In this document: piece by piece, positions 8,353-19,666 of the stretch | Layout: each line of letters begins with the position of its first letter | Numbering within the stretch: the stretch's first letter is position 1 | Source: Apostichopus japonicus | Taxonomy: Eukaryota > Echinodermata > Holothuroidea > Aspidochirotida > Stichopodidae | NCBI RefSeq assembly: GCF_037975245.1 | Contig: NC_092564.1 | Span: forward strand, 29,503,484 to 29,567,483 | Length of the DNA: 64,000 bases | Direction: 5' to 3' | The notes under the pieces: generated by a model | Databases searched by the model: none | What the model saw: the letters and a program-made list of their open reading frames with translations, nothing else | Told to the model about the DNA's origin: nothing | Made by a program: the position numbers and the translations under genes

Positions 8353-11300
8353 CAGTACTGATTTTGCTTAACTCCCGTTGCAAAAAAAGCAACGATCGAT
8401 AAAAAAGGTTGAAAATCGATAAAAAAAATTTGAAAATCGATAAAAAACAAATAATTTCATTAAGATTTAGACTACTGCGGGCACGGTTGTCAACTTAGTT
8501 TCAACGAAATTTCCACGAAAGTTATCGCGATCAACAACGGCAAAGGCAATTCTAGACATATCAAGGTTGTGACCTACGTTGAATCCTTAGTGTAACTACA
8601 GCCGTTTTCAGACTATACCAGAAGTGGCTGAGGAATATTACAAATGTTACAAAAGTTTGATTGTATATAAGACAGAGTAAGTTCTGTACTAGGTGTTTGA
8701 AAAATTATTTGGCTAGGATAATAAAAAACTGGTCTTGGTCGATCGTAACAAGTACTTAAGTTAAAGGCTAGTATTAAACTAAGATAAGTTTAAGTAACTC
8801 ACCAATGAACGCAGCGTCAGAAAAACAAGAAATAAAAAAAAATTTACACAATGAAACAGTCGTAGCTGGATATCAAAGAGATCTTTTTTTCCAATAAATT
8901 CCTGCGTTACTTGACGTACTACAGTACCGTTTACCGCACTCACTTTCAAACCAAAAAATCTCCCCCCGGCTTCAATGCACGCAAACTAAAAAACATCCTG
9001 TTATTTTCCCCCTAACCCAGCTACTGTAAGTTGCCCGCGAATGCAGACGAACTGCCCTGGTAATTAAGGTCGCAGCCTGGGTCTGGGCCACCTACAGTAT
9101 GCTGCTTACATGTGCATTCCCTACCCTGGATATCTCCAGCGACCAAACTTTTTTGAGAGGCCTAGTCCAATCATAAACCTGGCTTTGTCAATTCACGCCT
9201 ACCATCTGTTAATTAGCATAGTATTTATCTTCGTGGGGGGTTTAGCACTGCAGAACCTTTGGCTGGCTTACTCTAGAAGCAAACATTATTTTGCCCCTAC
9301 TATTCATAATGGAATGGAAACCTGTGGAAAATGAATATATTTTCATTGCTTATTTGAGTATTGTATATTGGGAAGAGCTGATCAAACATTACTGGGGAGG
9401 GCTTTCAACTGGCCTGACGGCATGTAAATTTAATTTAATGAGAAGGGGGTTTTTATGAGTCTCCCGGTATGCGTCACATGAGAGGTAAATGTTTTGTTTT
9501 TCGGTTTTATCATCATTTTTCAAGTGGAACAGCTCATAAAATCATATCAATCAAATATCCTTCCTTAGTTTTACTAATCAGGAATGTTTGACAAGGCATG
9601 CAATGCATCGTTCGAAAATGTAATTTTAAACTAGAATTGAAAATGAACAACATAAAACAATATCTGTGAAGCGTGTGGAGCACAACTTTGAATATTTGTT
9701 GTGAAAGAAAACATCATGAACAATGTTTACTGCGTAAATAAATGTTGCGGAACTGGTATGGAGAAATTACGTACTGCAGCTTACGTCAGAGAAGCTCATA
9801 AATGACACAGGTGGATAGAGCACATCAAAATTCGGTATAGGAAATCCCTACGCAGCTGACAAAAGTCGATATCTCCTTCCGTTTTCGAGTTATAGGCGAT
9901 TTTGTGTTTTTGCGATATGGTTTTCAGTATATTTTCATTCAATAAAGTCGTTTTTTTTTTTGTGTGTTATAAGGGTGTGACCTAACAGATATTTCACTAA
10001 CCATTTAACCGTATAACCTGCCGGTAGGTTAATCTTTTAAACGCTGTTTCCCGATTGCGGCTTTTTCGACGTAATGTCTCTCAACTTTTAATGAAAATAG
10101 GACATTATGAGTACAATAATTAAGGTTTTTTTTTTTCCAAAAAGTAGCAATTCAGGCAACAAGACAATGATCAATGTATGTTAATTACTAATTAGGCCCA
10201 ATAATATTGCCAACATTACGTGTAATAATTGCTGAAAAGAATAACACACCTGATCAGTATATCGTGGTCTTCAGAAGTTCAGATCACTGAATTTATATAA
10301 CTCGGCCTTCGGCAACTTCGTAACTTTTGAAGAAAAAAACAATATATTTGTCTATCTATCACAAGATTTTAAACAAAAACTTGCCTAACTTAGCAAACTT
10401 ACCCACCTTTCCTGCTTACTCATTAAAAGTCATGTTTAGAAAACAAATTACGCACGCACGTGTTGTGGGATGGGTTGTAGCAGCCTCCGATTTCATTTTC
10501 TTTCTCTTGTGTCACATACATGATACAGTACTTTACATTTGATACAACAGTTTCTTCAACAACAGCTTCCCAAAATTGGTGTTGCAATAGGTTAAATTTT
10601 AACCGGGCAGCGCAGTACCATTCATAATTTGCATATTACACCAAAATTTACACTCAGCGTCCAGATGGCGGAAGAATGTAACATCATGTTCAATGTGTTG
10701 TGTCGTTCTCATGGTGCGATGAACTTGGGCAAGTTCAAATGTCAATGACCTACTTATGTTCTATGACCAATGTCAGTGGGAATTATGTGTGTAAAAACTC
10801 GAATTTTTCCAAGTGTTATATATATATAGAAGTTTTACGTAAGCGGAGCAAATTTTGGGGCGGCTCTTTGATTGTGAGGAAGCACTTATCTAAGCACCAA
10901 TATTTGTGAAAAATATCGTAAGGTTTATCATTTTCATTCATATTCTTTTATGTTTGCCGCAATCCCGCCCGCAATGCATGCACAGTATAATACCATGTGT
11001 GGAAAAAATGGCTGTATACGTGCGGACCTGAGAGAGCAAACTGGCCTTGTGTTGTTAATGTTATTACGATACTTTCTAGAACAACCATTTGCGTCTTTTG
11101 GCATCGACATATTTTCACACAGGATTTCACCATGCCATTGATCGATGTACACGGGTGATATATGTCGCAAATATAAACTGAGAAGACGAATTGATGACAC
11201 TATCATGAGCTCGTGACTATTGGCCTACTACTATAGTTATATTGAACACATTATTCATGCCTAAAACATCGTTTTTCTGTTTTTTATTGATAGTTTGCAG

Positions 11301-12281
11301 TACATTACTCAGTTCTTTACATATTTTTAAATAATTTTCATGTTTAAAATGTATTTGATTTTTTTTTTTAATTTTCCGTTTATACAGTTTGTGATTTTCT
11401 AAACTGATAGTGCATTTGCGGCCGGTTAAACGGTTAATCGTTTAAACGGTCACACCCTTAGTGTGTTATCTTGTTCGGAAATGATCCGAAATGAATGTAA
11501 TAACTGTTAAGTTTTTCCACTTCTGGTATAAAATTATTCCATCAAAGTTAACCTGAGTAACATGTCTCATGCCAAATCTATACTAAACAAAATAGAAAAA
11601 ATAACAAGAGAAAACGCATTTTTGAAAAATGGAAGCGTCCTAGCAGAATGGGCGGGGCATCTTTATTTTGCTTCAAGTAACTGCTTCAAGTGTTTTCGCT
11701 CGGAAACAAAGTTTCACACTTCAACTCTTATAAAAAACCAAATTTACATCTCTTAAAAATAACTATTTTTTGCAATCTGCAAGTAAACCAAGTTTATTTA
11801 TGTCCATTCATTGTTATTTAAATGGTTAAACAGCACTCCAACTTATCTGGAAGGGTGCCTCGTGGTACATAGCGTGTACTGCAACCTCCAAGATAGCCTG
11901 GCAAAGTTAAGACTTATGTCACTGTGTTTGGGGTTCAGTCAGAAAACGTCCCCCGTCAGTTTTACTACATGTTTCTTTGAGAGTTACTACTCATGCAAGC
12001 CTGAGAATGCTTTCAAACGACTGTACCAAAGTCTAATCGATACTAATAAACGAAGTTACGCGATTTCCGACGTTTTGCGTAACCACATATTGACCTTTTA
12101 TTTCGTTTAAAAAAGAATTTCAACGCATCGTTGAAAATTCCACGTAGGAAATGATTGAGATCACCAATCGTTAAAATTCGTTGAATTTCGATAAAAATTG
12201 GCAAATTTCGATAAAAAACGAAGAAATTTGTTTATTTTCCTTTTAACAAATTTCAACGGGAGTTAAGCGAAATCAGTACTG
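8353..12281. mobile_element. TA-flanked terminal-inverted-repeat DNA transposon (3.9 kb with nested hAT)
   Basis: 28-bp inverted termini at 8353-8380 and 12254-12281 match at 27 positions. Both begin CAGTACTGATTT and are bordered by TA on each side (8351-8352, 12282-12283), so the target duplication is TA. The insertion cuts the transposase relic, which continues on the far side. Without the nested hAT and its duplication the element is about 2.4 kb. No transposase frame is recognisable, so the superfamily (Tc1/mariner or another TA-targeting group) is uncertain. Subterminal TCGATAAAAA motifs repeat three times at 8394-8448 and twice at 12186-12221, in the same orientation at both ends. Confidence 0.78.
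9970..11460. mobile_element. Non-autonomous hAT-type DNA transposon (1,491 bp), nested
   Basis: Ends TAAGGGTGTGACC (9970-9982) and GGTCACACCCTTA (11448-11460) are perfect 13-bp inverted repeats. They are flanked by a perfect 8-bp target duplication GTGTGTTA (9962-9969 and 11461-11468). Subterminal AACCGTTTAAAC-like motifs recur near both ends. Only short frames occur inside and none resembles a transposase. It lies wholly within the TA-flanked element at 8353-12281, so it inserted later. Confidence 0.88.
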
Positions 12282-12283
12282 TA

Positions 12284-12612
12284 AATGAAATACCTGAGAC
12301 ACCCACCTGCAGCAAACGTTTATGGTCCACTCAGTTTCAGACTTCCACTCAAAAAGCAGAGGTAGTCAATAATGCTTTCGAGTTTCCAATCCAAAACATA
12401 GCACAAGCATTTCACGCAACAGTCAGTACAGGGACCACAGTGCCACAAACATTACAAATAAAGGGCCTGAAGAGTCCATAGCCAGGAAGATGGAAGCTGC
12501 AGGATTAGAGGTGAGCTCAAATAGTCTATGTATCCAGACTCTGAAACAGATGCAAAGGAAACAACAGTATGATAGACTATATAACAGAGGCAGAGCATAC
12601 AGAAGGAGGTGA
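12284..12612 (+). pseudogene. Mutator-like transposase relic, copy a, C-terminal part
   Basis: Continuation of the relic interrupted at 8352. Early codons are in a shifted frame (KAEVVNNAF, about 12355). From 12388 one frame stays open: NPKHSTSISRNSQYRDHSA, then RKMEAAGLEVS, and ends QYDRLYNRGRAYRRR with TGA at 12610-12612. The NPK...SRN...HSA pattern and basic C terminus fit the family's carboxy end. That the frame resumes exactly beyond the TA insertion supports both the insertion and the gene call. Confidence 0.65.
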
Positions 12613-12664
12613 GCACAACTCAGAGAGAGAGAGAGAGTACAAGCTACATGGTAGAACTAAAAAC

Positions 12665-13526
12665 ATAAACCAGTCCAGTGATTGATGACATATCAGAAAA
12701 GATGTCTCCTGTTGCTTTTTGGCACTTTTTCTGAAGAAGCACACTTGGTACGGATTGATATAGATGCTAATAGGAGTATGCCAGCTAAAGTAACAGTTGA
12801 CATTTCTAAAATCCACTTTCAACCTCTTTTTATGATAGTTTCAGAAGTAATGACTTATATCATTTTTGTTTATCTCTGTCTATTGTGTGAATCTTCATAT
12901 GGTGTCTCACACATGTTGTACAGTCTATATGAATAATGCAGTACTGAACTTTAAACAAGTGAGAGCCCAATGGTTGACATATTCCCTAGTGTGATTAGAA
13001 GTCATTCCATCAGCATGGCTGGCATCTACTGAATGTCTAAATTGTTCTTGGGTCCACACAATGTGTTTTAAGCACAGTCCCTCAGTTGGTGCTACTTATC
13101 CCCTCTGGTGGAAACTTGACGCAAGTTGGCCTTCTTCCCTCTGAAAATGTGATCACTCCCTGTATCGAGTAAACTCTGGCCCTAAAATGAAAGAGAAAAA
13201 GTTACTTGTTACTTTGGCACTGCTTTTCAAAGGTATTTTGTCAGATTTTGTTGCGAAAACTACTCAGGAGACCTATGTTCTAGCTGTGACCAGATCTAGA
13301 ATGAGGGCGCTGTTCAAGCAACATTCCTAAATCGTTGTAGTAGATCATATTGACTAGTTTCTCAGTGTAAGTCTTGTCTTGTATCATTCTATGTGCAGCT
13401 ATTCAACTGCTTAGACTTCCAATAAATGCTTATAACCATTTAAGCATTTGTATACAAACAAACTAGTGAATAGGTCACTGGAATTTTGTTGAACTTTGAG
13501 GATAAAAAACTGATTATTATTATGAA
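12665..13526 (+). mobile_element. Mutator-like element copy b, 5' non-coding region
   Basis: Begins within the left-end repeat (5' truncated) and runs through AATAGGAGTATGCCAGC (about 12768) into a 750-bp spacer that aligns closely with 18939-19666 of copy c. Shared stretches include TGGGTCCACACAATGTGTTT and GAGGGCGCTGTTCAA. It starts about 50 bp after the stop codon of copy a, so a and b are head to tail. Confidence 0.65.
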
Positions 13527-13621
13527 GAATGGGTACGGTCATGTACCTCACAACTGATGCTGATGGCAAGGCATGTAATGGATTCAGTAGAACAATGGCT
13601 GCAGCTTATCATTCTGATGTA
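13527..13621 (+). pseudogene. Mutator-like transposase fragment, copy b
   Basis: ATGGGTA, matching the start of copy c, jumps directly to CTCACAACTGATGCTGATGG, which encodes LTTDADGKACNGF as in copy a (about 7888). The start codon is thus fused to the putative catalytic segment by an internal deletion. The fragment is then cut by a LINE insertion. Confidence 0.6.
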
Positions 13622-13623
13622 GT

Positions 13624-14756
13624 ACACCTCGTCTTCGTCTTCGATACGGTGACACATCCGCAAAAAGGGACAATATCTCACCACACACGTCAAGAGAGTA
13701 ATTAATTAGATCTGACCCGAGTACTGATATAAGTGACAGGATTCACAGAACCACTGGAACTACTAATGAGGTCTGAAGGCAGACTATTCCAATCCCTAAT
13801 TGTATTTGGAAAAAAACTATATTTATAGCAATTGGTACTGGCATACAGTTGGCAGAAATGCATATCATGCATGTTCCGACTCCTACGCAGAGGCTTTCTT
13901 AGGCAGTCAATAGGGATCTGAGCCTGACCATAGATGCCCTTAGCAAATAAGATGATTCTACTTTGTCTGCGCCTCTCTGCCAAGGGCACCAGGTTTAGGT
14001 CCCGTAACAGAGATGAGACAGAGCCAGGCTCTCTTGAATAATCTGAAGCGATGAAACGGGCTGCACGCCTCTGAATGTTTTCGAGGTTGTGCTGCAAGAA
14101 AGCTTGGTGGGGATCCCAGACAGAACTGGCATATTCCAATACTGGCAGGAGGAGACCTTTATATGCAGCCAATTTCGCATCCTTCGAACAAGGGGATAAG
14201 TTTCTACAAAGAACTCCCAATATCCTATTTCCTTTGTTACACACATTTTGAATATTTTTTCCCCAGTTGAGATCTGAAGTGATATGAATACCCAGATATT
14301 TAATACAATCAACCTTAACCAAGTGAACCCCATTGAGCATGTAATTGAAATTTACAGGTTTCCTCTTTCTAGTAATGGTCATAATGTTACATTTCACCGG
14401 CTGGAAACTCATGCCCCAATCTTTAGCCCATTGCCCTAGTATATTAATATCTTCCTGAAGTTGATGACCATCACTGACATCATCGATAACCCGATAACAG
14501 ACACAGTCATCAGCGAACAGTCGGACACCAGAAGAAACAGCATTACCAATATCATTAATATAGGCCAGGAAGAGAATGGGTCCCAAAACTGACCCTTGCG
14601 GAACACCGGAAGTAACCTTAGAAGGATTAGACCTAGACCCATTGACAACAACCGACTGCTCTCTATCACTCAGAAAAGCATCCACCCAGCAGAGAACCTG
14701 ATGTGAAACACCCATAGTGTACAGTTTAGATTTCAATAAACAGGTCTCTCTACAGA
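13624..14756 (-). mobile_element. 5'-truncated non-LTR retrotransposon (LINE)
   Basis: The minus strand encodes a single intact frame from about 14756 to the stop at 13702, nearly 350 residues. It covers the end of a LINE reverse transcriptase and its C-terminal region. SGVPQGSVLGPILFLAYIND lies at residues 51-70 and the catalytic FADD at 82-85. Further on come KYLGI, a LAAYKGLLLPVLEYASSVWDP block and QRRAARF. These are typical of the Jockey/CR1-type group; finer placement is uncertain. The fingers and endonuclease are missing, the usual 5' truncation. The 3' end carries CGAAGACGAAGACGA-type short repeats next to the target. The uninterrupted frame suggests a fairly young insertion. Confidence 0.88.
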
Positions 14757-14880
14757 GCACTGACTAAAGCAGTACTCTCCTCTGATATATGACAAAATCT
14801 ACAGTAAACAGGTTAGTAAATTTGCAAGTCTTATTAAGGGCCTGTCACAATGCTATGATGGCTCACAGAGACACAAGCAA
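14757..14880 (+). pseudogene. Mutator-like transposase fragments, copy b, beyond the LINE
   Basis: 14757-14788 (ALTKAVLSSD) matches the copy a segment near 8020. 14790-14880 then matches the N-terminal part of copy c near 19935-20028 (NRFVNLQALLRAYHSAMMAH). The order is reversed relative to the protein, so copy b is rearranged as well as split. Confidence 0.6.
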
Positions 14881-15357
14881 TGGATGTGACACCTCCACAC
14901 ATAGGCTGTTGTGGCATATGTGGGAGATGTGAAATGATTTGGTACTTAAAAAGTTAATTTCTTTGCACAATACTTTGAAGAGCAGATGCTGGAATGTGGC
15001 TCTTCTCTTAGCTGCCAGGGATAGCATTGTGCGGATAATGCCATATGCTGGTGCCCCTGGCTTACTGATGGTGTAGGCACCTGTCCACATCCTGCAGCCA
15101 TTTGTGTAACTTGTTGGGGCTGATGTATATTTTGCAACATTTGCATTTATTTCATCAGCCCATGCCATCCAATCTTAGTCTGACATTGTGAAGGTGTGAG
15201 CTTTCCATTTACAAATGTGTTACTGTATATAGGCCTATCCTTATTCTGATTGCAGTCTGGGTCTCAATAAAACTGATTCTTACACCACATATATTACATT
15301 GTAATGTATGCATTTAAATTCTGACTGTCGCTTTTTGCTCTGCTAGGTACACAGTAT
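14881..15357. other. Unassigned stretch
   Basis: No supported gene. A 101-codon minus-strand frame (14863-15168) overlaps the transposase relic on the other strand and resembles nothing I know. It is more likely incidental. Confidence 0.5.
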
Positions 15358-16299
15358 TAGTGCTGATAGTCGACTCTTACTTTTGTAGTTGATTAATCGC
15401 ATAGCTCTTCTCGCGATACTCGGTTACAGTTATGGCATCATCACTGTCATTTCTACATTGCAGAAATACAGTCAAACAAATCTTTTTCCATGGTGCACTG
15501 TCCCTATTTGTTCTTTCAAGTCTTAATGTGTGATGTCTAATTCATGTTAAAACATCTACCAAACAAAAACTGTCAACAAATTTCAATACTCAACATTTCT
15601 TAAAATCCTTCAAAGTAAATCAAAAACTTTGGAATGGATCTACAAGGCTACTACAACTACTAGCACTAATCACAGCAAAAAAATGAATAGATGCAACACC
15701 CTGTAGCGGTGTGATGATTACTATGCAAGAGTTTTCTGTAGAAGGACGTTCACCTTCTAGGCTAGGCTTTAGCCTAGTGTGATAGCACGCACATATTATG
15801 ACACATTGAAATGAAACTTCACCGCAATCGACACACTCTATCAGACATATGATACATGTGAACCACTGGCCAGAAATGAAATATACTGTAAACATGCATG
15901 TTTGAAGAAATTACAAATTCTTTGGCAATCATTAAAGATTAATAAATTTGGGAATTTGCAATTATGCGCAATGATGAAACATTGCTAGGACTAAATGTTG
16001 CACTGCAGAACAATCGTATTACTAACAAGTAAACGCATGAATCTAACCTGAACAGGTGCTTGCTGATTTTTAACACAGCACAGTTCTAGTGTAGCATTGT
16101 AAGAACCTGTGTTTGCAATATTTGCTGACAAACTGCTTAAGTGTTGTTTTTGATAGGTTAGGCTATTTTTCAATAGCAGATTGTGTGTAGTGCTAGCTTT
16201 AGTCCAGTAATCGCAACTTAGGTTTTGAGAGCGATTAATCAAACTTCCAAAGTGTAATCGCGACTACTGGCGATTAATCGATCACGACTATCAGCACTA
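15358..16299. mobile_element. hAT-like non-autonomous element (942 bp)
   Basis: Perfect 15-bp inverted ends TAGTGCTGATAGTCG (15358-15372) and CGACTATCAGCACTA (16285-16299). Flanking 8-mers CACAGTAT and TACTGTAT agree at 6 of 8 positions, as expected for an aged target duplication. The subterminal motif GATTAATCGC recurs near both ends (about 15391, 16231 and 16271). No transposase frame inside. Confidence 0.7.
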
Positions 16300-17033
16300 T
16301 ACTGTATAAAAGTAGACTACTCACCAGATGTACAACTTCAGTTCCTCAGGTTTTACTTGTTCAATAGCTTAACATTGAAACTAGTGGCTCCTTATACCAT
16401 CCTTTACTTGTACTACTACACATCTCAATAACACACAGATCAAAACAACAGACACAGGTAGTACATTGGTCTCTACAGGCCATGAACATGTTCTTCCAGT
16501 CTAATTATTACTTCATCAGTGCATTTTTGGGCACATGCCATGGTGTACCAATGTGTTGTTACTTCCGTGTCAATCTCGTGCCACATTGCGATATTTTGGT
16601 GATTTTTCACAAAATTTGCCCCCAAATCACTCAAGCGTAAAATGATGAGACCTTTTTGTCATATTCCGTGATTACATATCATAACCAATACCCTTAGCTA
16701 TACTTAAGGCTCATAGAGTCTAAAATGGCAATTTTCAAATTCTTACTTATTATGGCCACGACACGAAAATTTCAACATCCTGTATTTTTGGGATCCATCT
16801 AAGCATGTTCTCTAGAACATATATCAACCACTCTGCCAATTAGAAACTTGATTTTTCCCTTCGAAATTTTTTTTCGTAATCTCATGACCTAATGTGACAA
16901 CATTTTAGGAACACGATTTGCTCTCGCTGTTTCCTCCGAACATATATCATACCTACACTCCGACAAGTGTACATAAATACACAAAACAATCGATAACAAG
17001 TCAGCACGAATTCAAATCTAAATTTCCCGTGGA
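16300..17033. other. Unassigned stretch before P2X7-C-like exon
   Basis: No coding or RNA feature recognised. It would contain the promoter of the following gene if that gene was ever active, but I see no clear promoter element. Confidence 0.5.
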
Positions 17034-17965
17034 ATGTCAGATTTAGAACCAAATGTGGCAACCGAAGTTCAAAGTGATAGTGGTTCTTCACCAGGCAGTG
17101 AAATTGTACTAGAATTGGAGTGCCCTTTCTAATATTCGAAGCAGAGAGTGAAGGCGATGATCATGCCAATATTGAACCTAATGTTGAGGGTGGACCTGAG
17201 GTGTTACTGTTAGGATATAGAACCGTATCAGTTCGAGCCTGTCAAATGAGCCGAAATTGAAGCTCCACAACATATCGAAGAAGAAACCCGTTCGGAACTA
17301 TTGCAAGGAGCATACAACGTGGTAAGAATTTAGTAATGAAGCAAACAAAATCCAGTCCATTTTTTGCATGTGTGGTTGGAATTCGCGGAACTGCCTTAAC
17401 CATATTGTGAGTTGTGTTACGGTGACTTACAACCATAGAATCCTTACAACCCATATGTACTGTGTGTTGGCTATGTATTCATACATGTTCAGTATGGTGC
17501 GTAGTAGTAGTAGTAGTGGTGGTTACATACTGAAAGTTTGGCTCGGGACGTAAGCTGCATTATGCAGCCATGCTAGGTAGGCATATGTGTCATTTTATAC
17601 TCATTATTACTAGGCTAGTACTTAGGCCTGGAGTTTTGCAAATCAATTGTCTGAACAAAAGAATGTTTCATGAAATATGGAAGGTGTAAATTCACAACAA
17701 ATGTAACCATAACTGTACATTGTATCCCTGCTTGTTATTGTGGACATCATGGGCCAACATTCATACATTTTGAACTTTCAATATTTTTTTTAGGCAGTAC
17801 AGATACATAGCCTACGGTCAACAGGTTCAAAGGTGCTGGGGGTTCCTAGCAAGACACGTCAGGGTTGTGCTACCATCATGTGCAGTCCAAAGAATCAGAA
17901 GTGAGTTTCCAGCCAATGGTCATTTCACTGGATTCAAGATGCCAGGAGAAAACTCAATTGTATAG
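17034..17965 (+). pseudogene. P2X7-C-terminal-domain-like gene, two broken exons
   Basis: Exon-like block 1 (17034-17321) starts with ATG and an acidic, Ser-rich leader (MSDLEPNVATEVQSDS), meets a stop at 17130, and after a frameshift continues GPEVLLLG. A second shift gives EPYQFEPV (17220-17243), a TGA at 17247, and a GTAAGA donor at 17322. Block 2 (17794-17965) follows a T-rich acceptor ending TAG, and reads YRYIAYGQQVQRCWGFLARH, then VLPSCAVQRIRSEFP and GHFTGFK, before TAG. PY.FEP and the RR..PSC.V..IR..FP..G.Y.GF pattern are hallmarks of the P2RX7_C-type domain of many invertebrate proteins. The cysteine-rich middle (CxCG...CC) is not visible between the blocks. Probably a decayed copy; function of the family's stand-alone members is unclear. 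Confidence 0.62.
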
Positions 17966-18604
17966 GAAGCCTTGGTTGAGAAATCCCTCACCTTTTCTAT
18001 TCTACGATTGTGTTGGATTATCAATCCTTCAGGGTTCCCTCAGTGTTGATATATTAAAATTCAAGACTTTTAATTAAGGATGAAATGGTTATTTTCCAGA
18101 TCCAGCATCAACAATGAAAGAAAAGGCATGCTTTGAAGCATTTAGACACATGTATTGGCGTGACCGTGATGTCATATAATATGTGCATCAGTGAACGGGC
18201 ATTGACCTTTTTAGGAGCATTTCCTCCCAGACATGTTGGCTTTGTACCTTTAATCTGGAAGCCAAAATATCCATATCTCCAATGATATTTGACAGAAAGT
18301 TATAATAAAGACCAATGGAGGCAGCAGAACTCTTGAATGTTTAGACTTTGTTTCTTCAGCAGCAGGTGGTTTGTTTTACAATCTTTCTCCAGAAACTCAG
18401 CAGTACACCCTGTTAATGGTCTTCGATTGTTTTAATGCGTGTGATGCTGTGTTTCCCTTTACGTGTCAGTGTTGTATGTGTCGTCGTGCGTGGGTAACAT
18501 TTACAGGTATGCATGTGAGTTGCGTCGTGCAGTATTTCTTGGTTTAAATTACCCTTTATTCTATTTGCTTTTGGTTTATTCTAATAAATTTATCACATTC
18601 ATTT
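17966..18604. other. Unassigned stretch
   Basis: Contains a possible acceptor-like TTATTTTCCAG (about 18099) followed by about 60 coding-like bases, but nothing I can assign to a protein family. Confidence 0.45.
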
Positions 18605-19666
18605 GAACCTCAAGTTTCTTTATCATGACTGTGCAGACTTTTTGTTTCCTATGAGAGCTTGAAATTTTCTTCACTTGTAAACAAACCTCTTTACTCAGCA
18701 GTAAACAATGTTCATATGCTGCTCCAGGGAGACCTAAAGTGGTCTAAACTTGCCTCAACTGACCCAATCTGTGTACCACTTGTACTTCCATTCATGCTCC
18801 ATTACAGCCAAACCAAGAAAACCAGATCCTAATTGATAAGATATAAACAAAGATGTTCTCCTGTTGCTCTTTGGAACTTTTCCTGAAGGAGAACACTTGT
18901 GCAGGTTGATATAGATGCTAATAGGAGTATGCCACCTTAAGTAACAGCTGAGATATTTAAACTCCACATTAAACCTCCTTTTTATGATAGTTTGAGAAGT
19001 TGTGACTTACATCATTTCTGTGTATCTCTGTCTATTGGGTGAATCTTCATATGGTGTTTCACACATGTTGTACAGTCTATATGAATAATACAGTACTGAA
19101 CTTTAAACAAGTGAGAGCCCAATGATTGACATATTCCCTAGTGTGATAAGAAGTCATTCCATCAGCATGACAGGCATCTACTGAATGTCTAAATTGTTCT
19201 TGGGTCCACACAATGTGTTTTAAGCACAGTCCCTCAGTTTGGTGCTACTTACCCCCTCTGGTGGAAACTTGGTTGGCCTTCTTCCCTCTGAAAATTTGAT
19301 CACTCCCAACATCCAGTAAGCATGCGCCCTTAGCTGTGGCTCTAAAGTGAAAGAGAAAAAGTTACTTGTTACTTTGGCACTGCTTTTCAAAGGTATTTTG
19401 TCAGATTTTGGTGCAAAAACTACTTAGGAGATCTATGCACTAGCTGTGACCGGATCTAGAATGAGGGCGCTGTTCAAACAACATTCCAAACTAGTTGTAG
19501 TCGATCATATTGACTAGTTTCTCAGTGTAAGTCTTGTCTTGTATCATTCTATGTGTAGCTATTCAACTGCTTAGACTTCCAATAAATGCTTACAAACAAA
19601 ACTAGTGAATAGGTCACTGGAAAATTGGTATGTTTTAAGGATACAAACTGATTAGTATTTAGAACA
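18605..19666 (+). mobile_element. Mutator-like element copy c, left end and 5' spacer
   Basis: 18605-18938 is the left-end repeat, truncated at its start and ending AATAGGAGTATGCCACCTTAAG. 18939-19666 is the 5' spacer shared with copy b (12776-13526), co-linear apart from small indels near 19270-19340. Confidence 0.65.

Noticed and set aside
10934-11206. Overlapping 60-90-codon frames on both strands in the nested hAT element
   Set aside because: No transposase or other domain is recognisable, and frames are open on opposite strands over the same bases.
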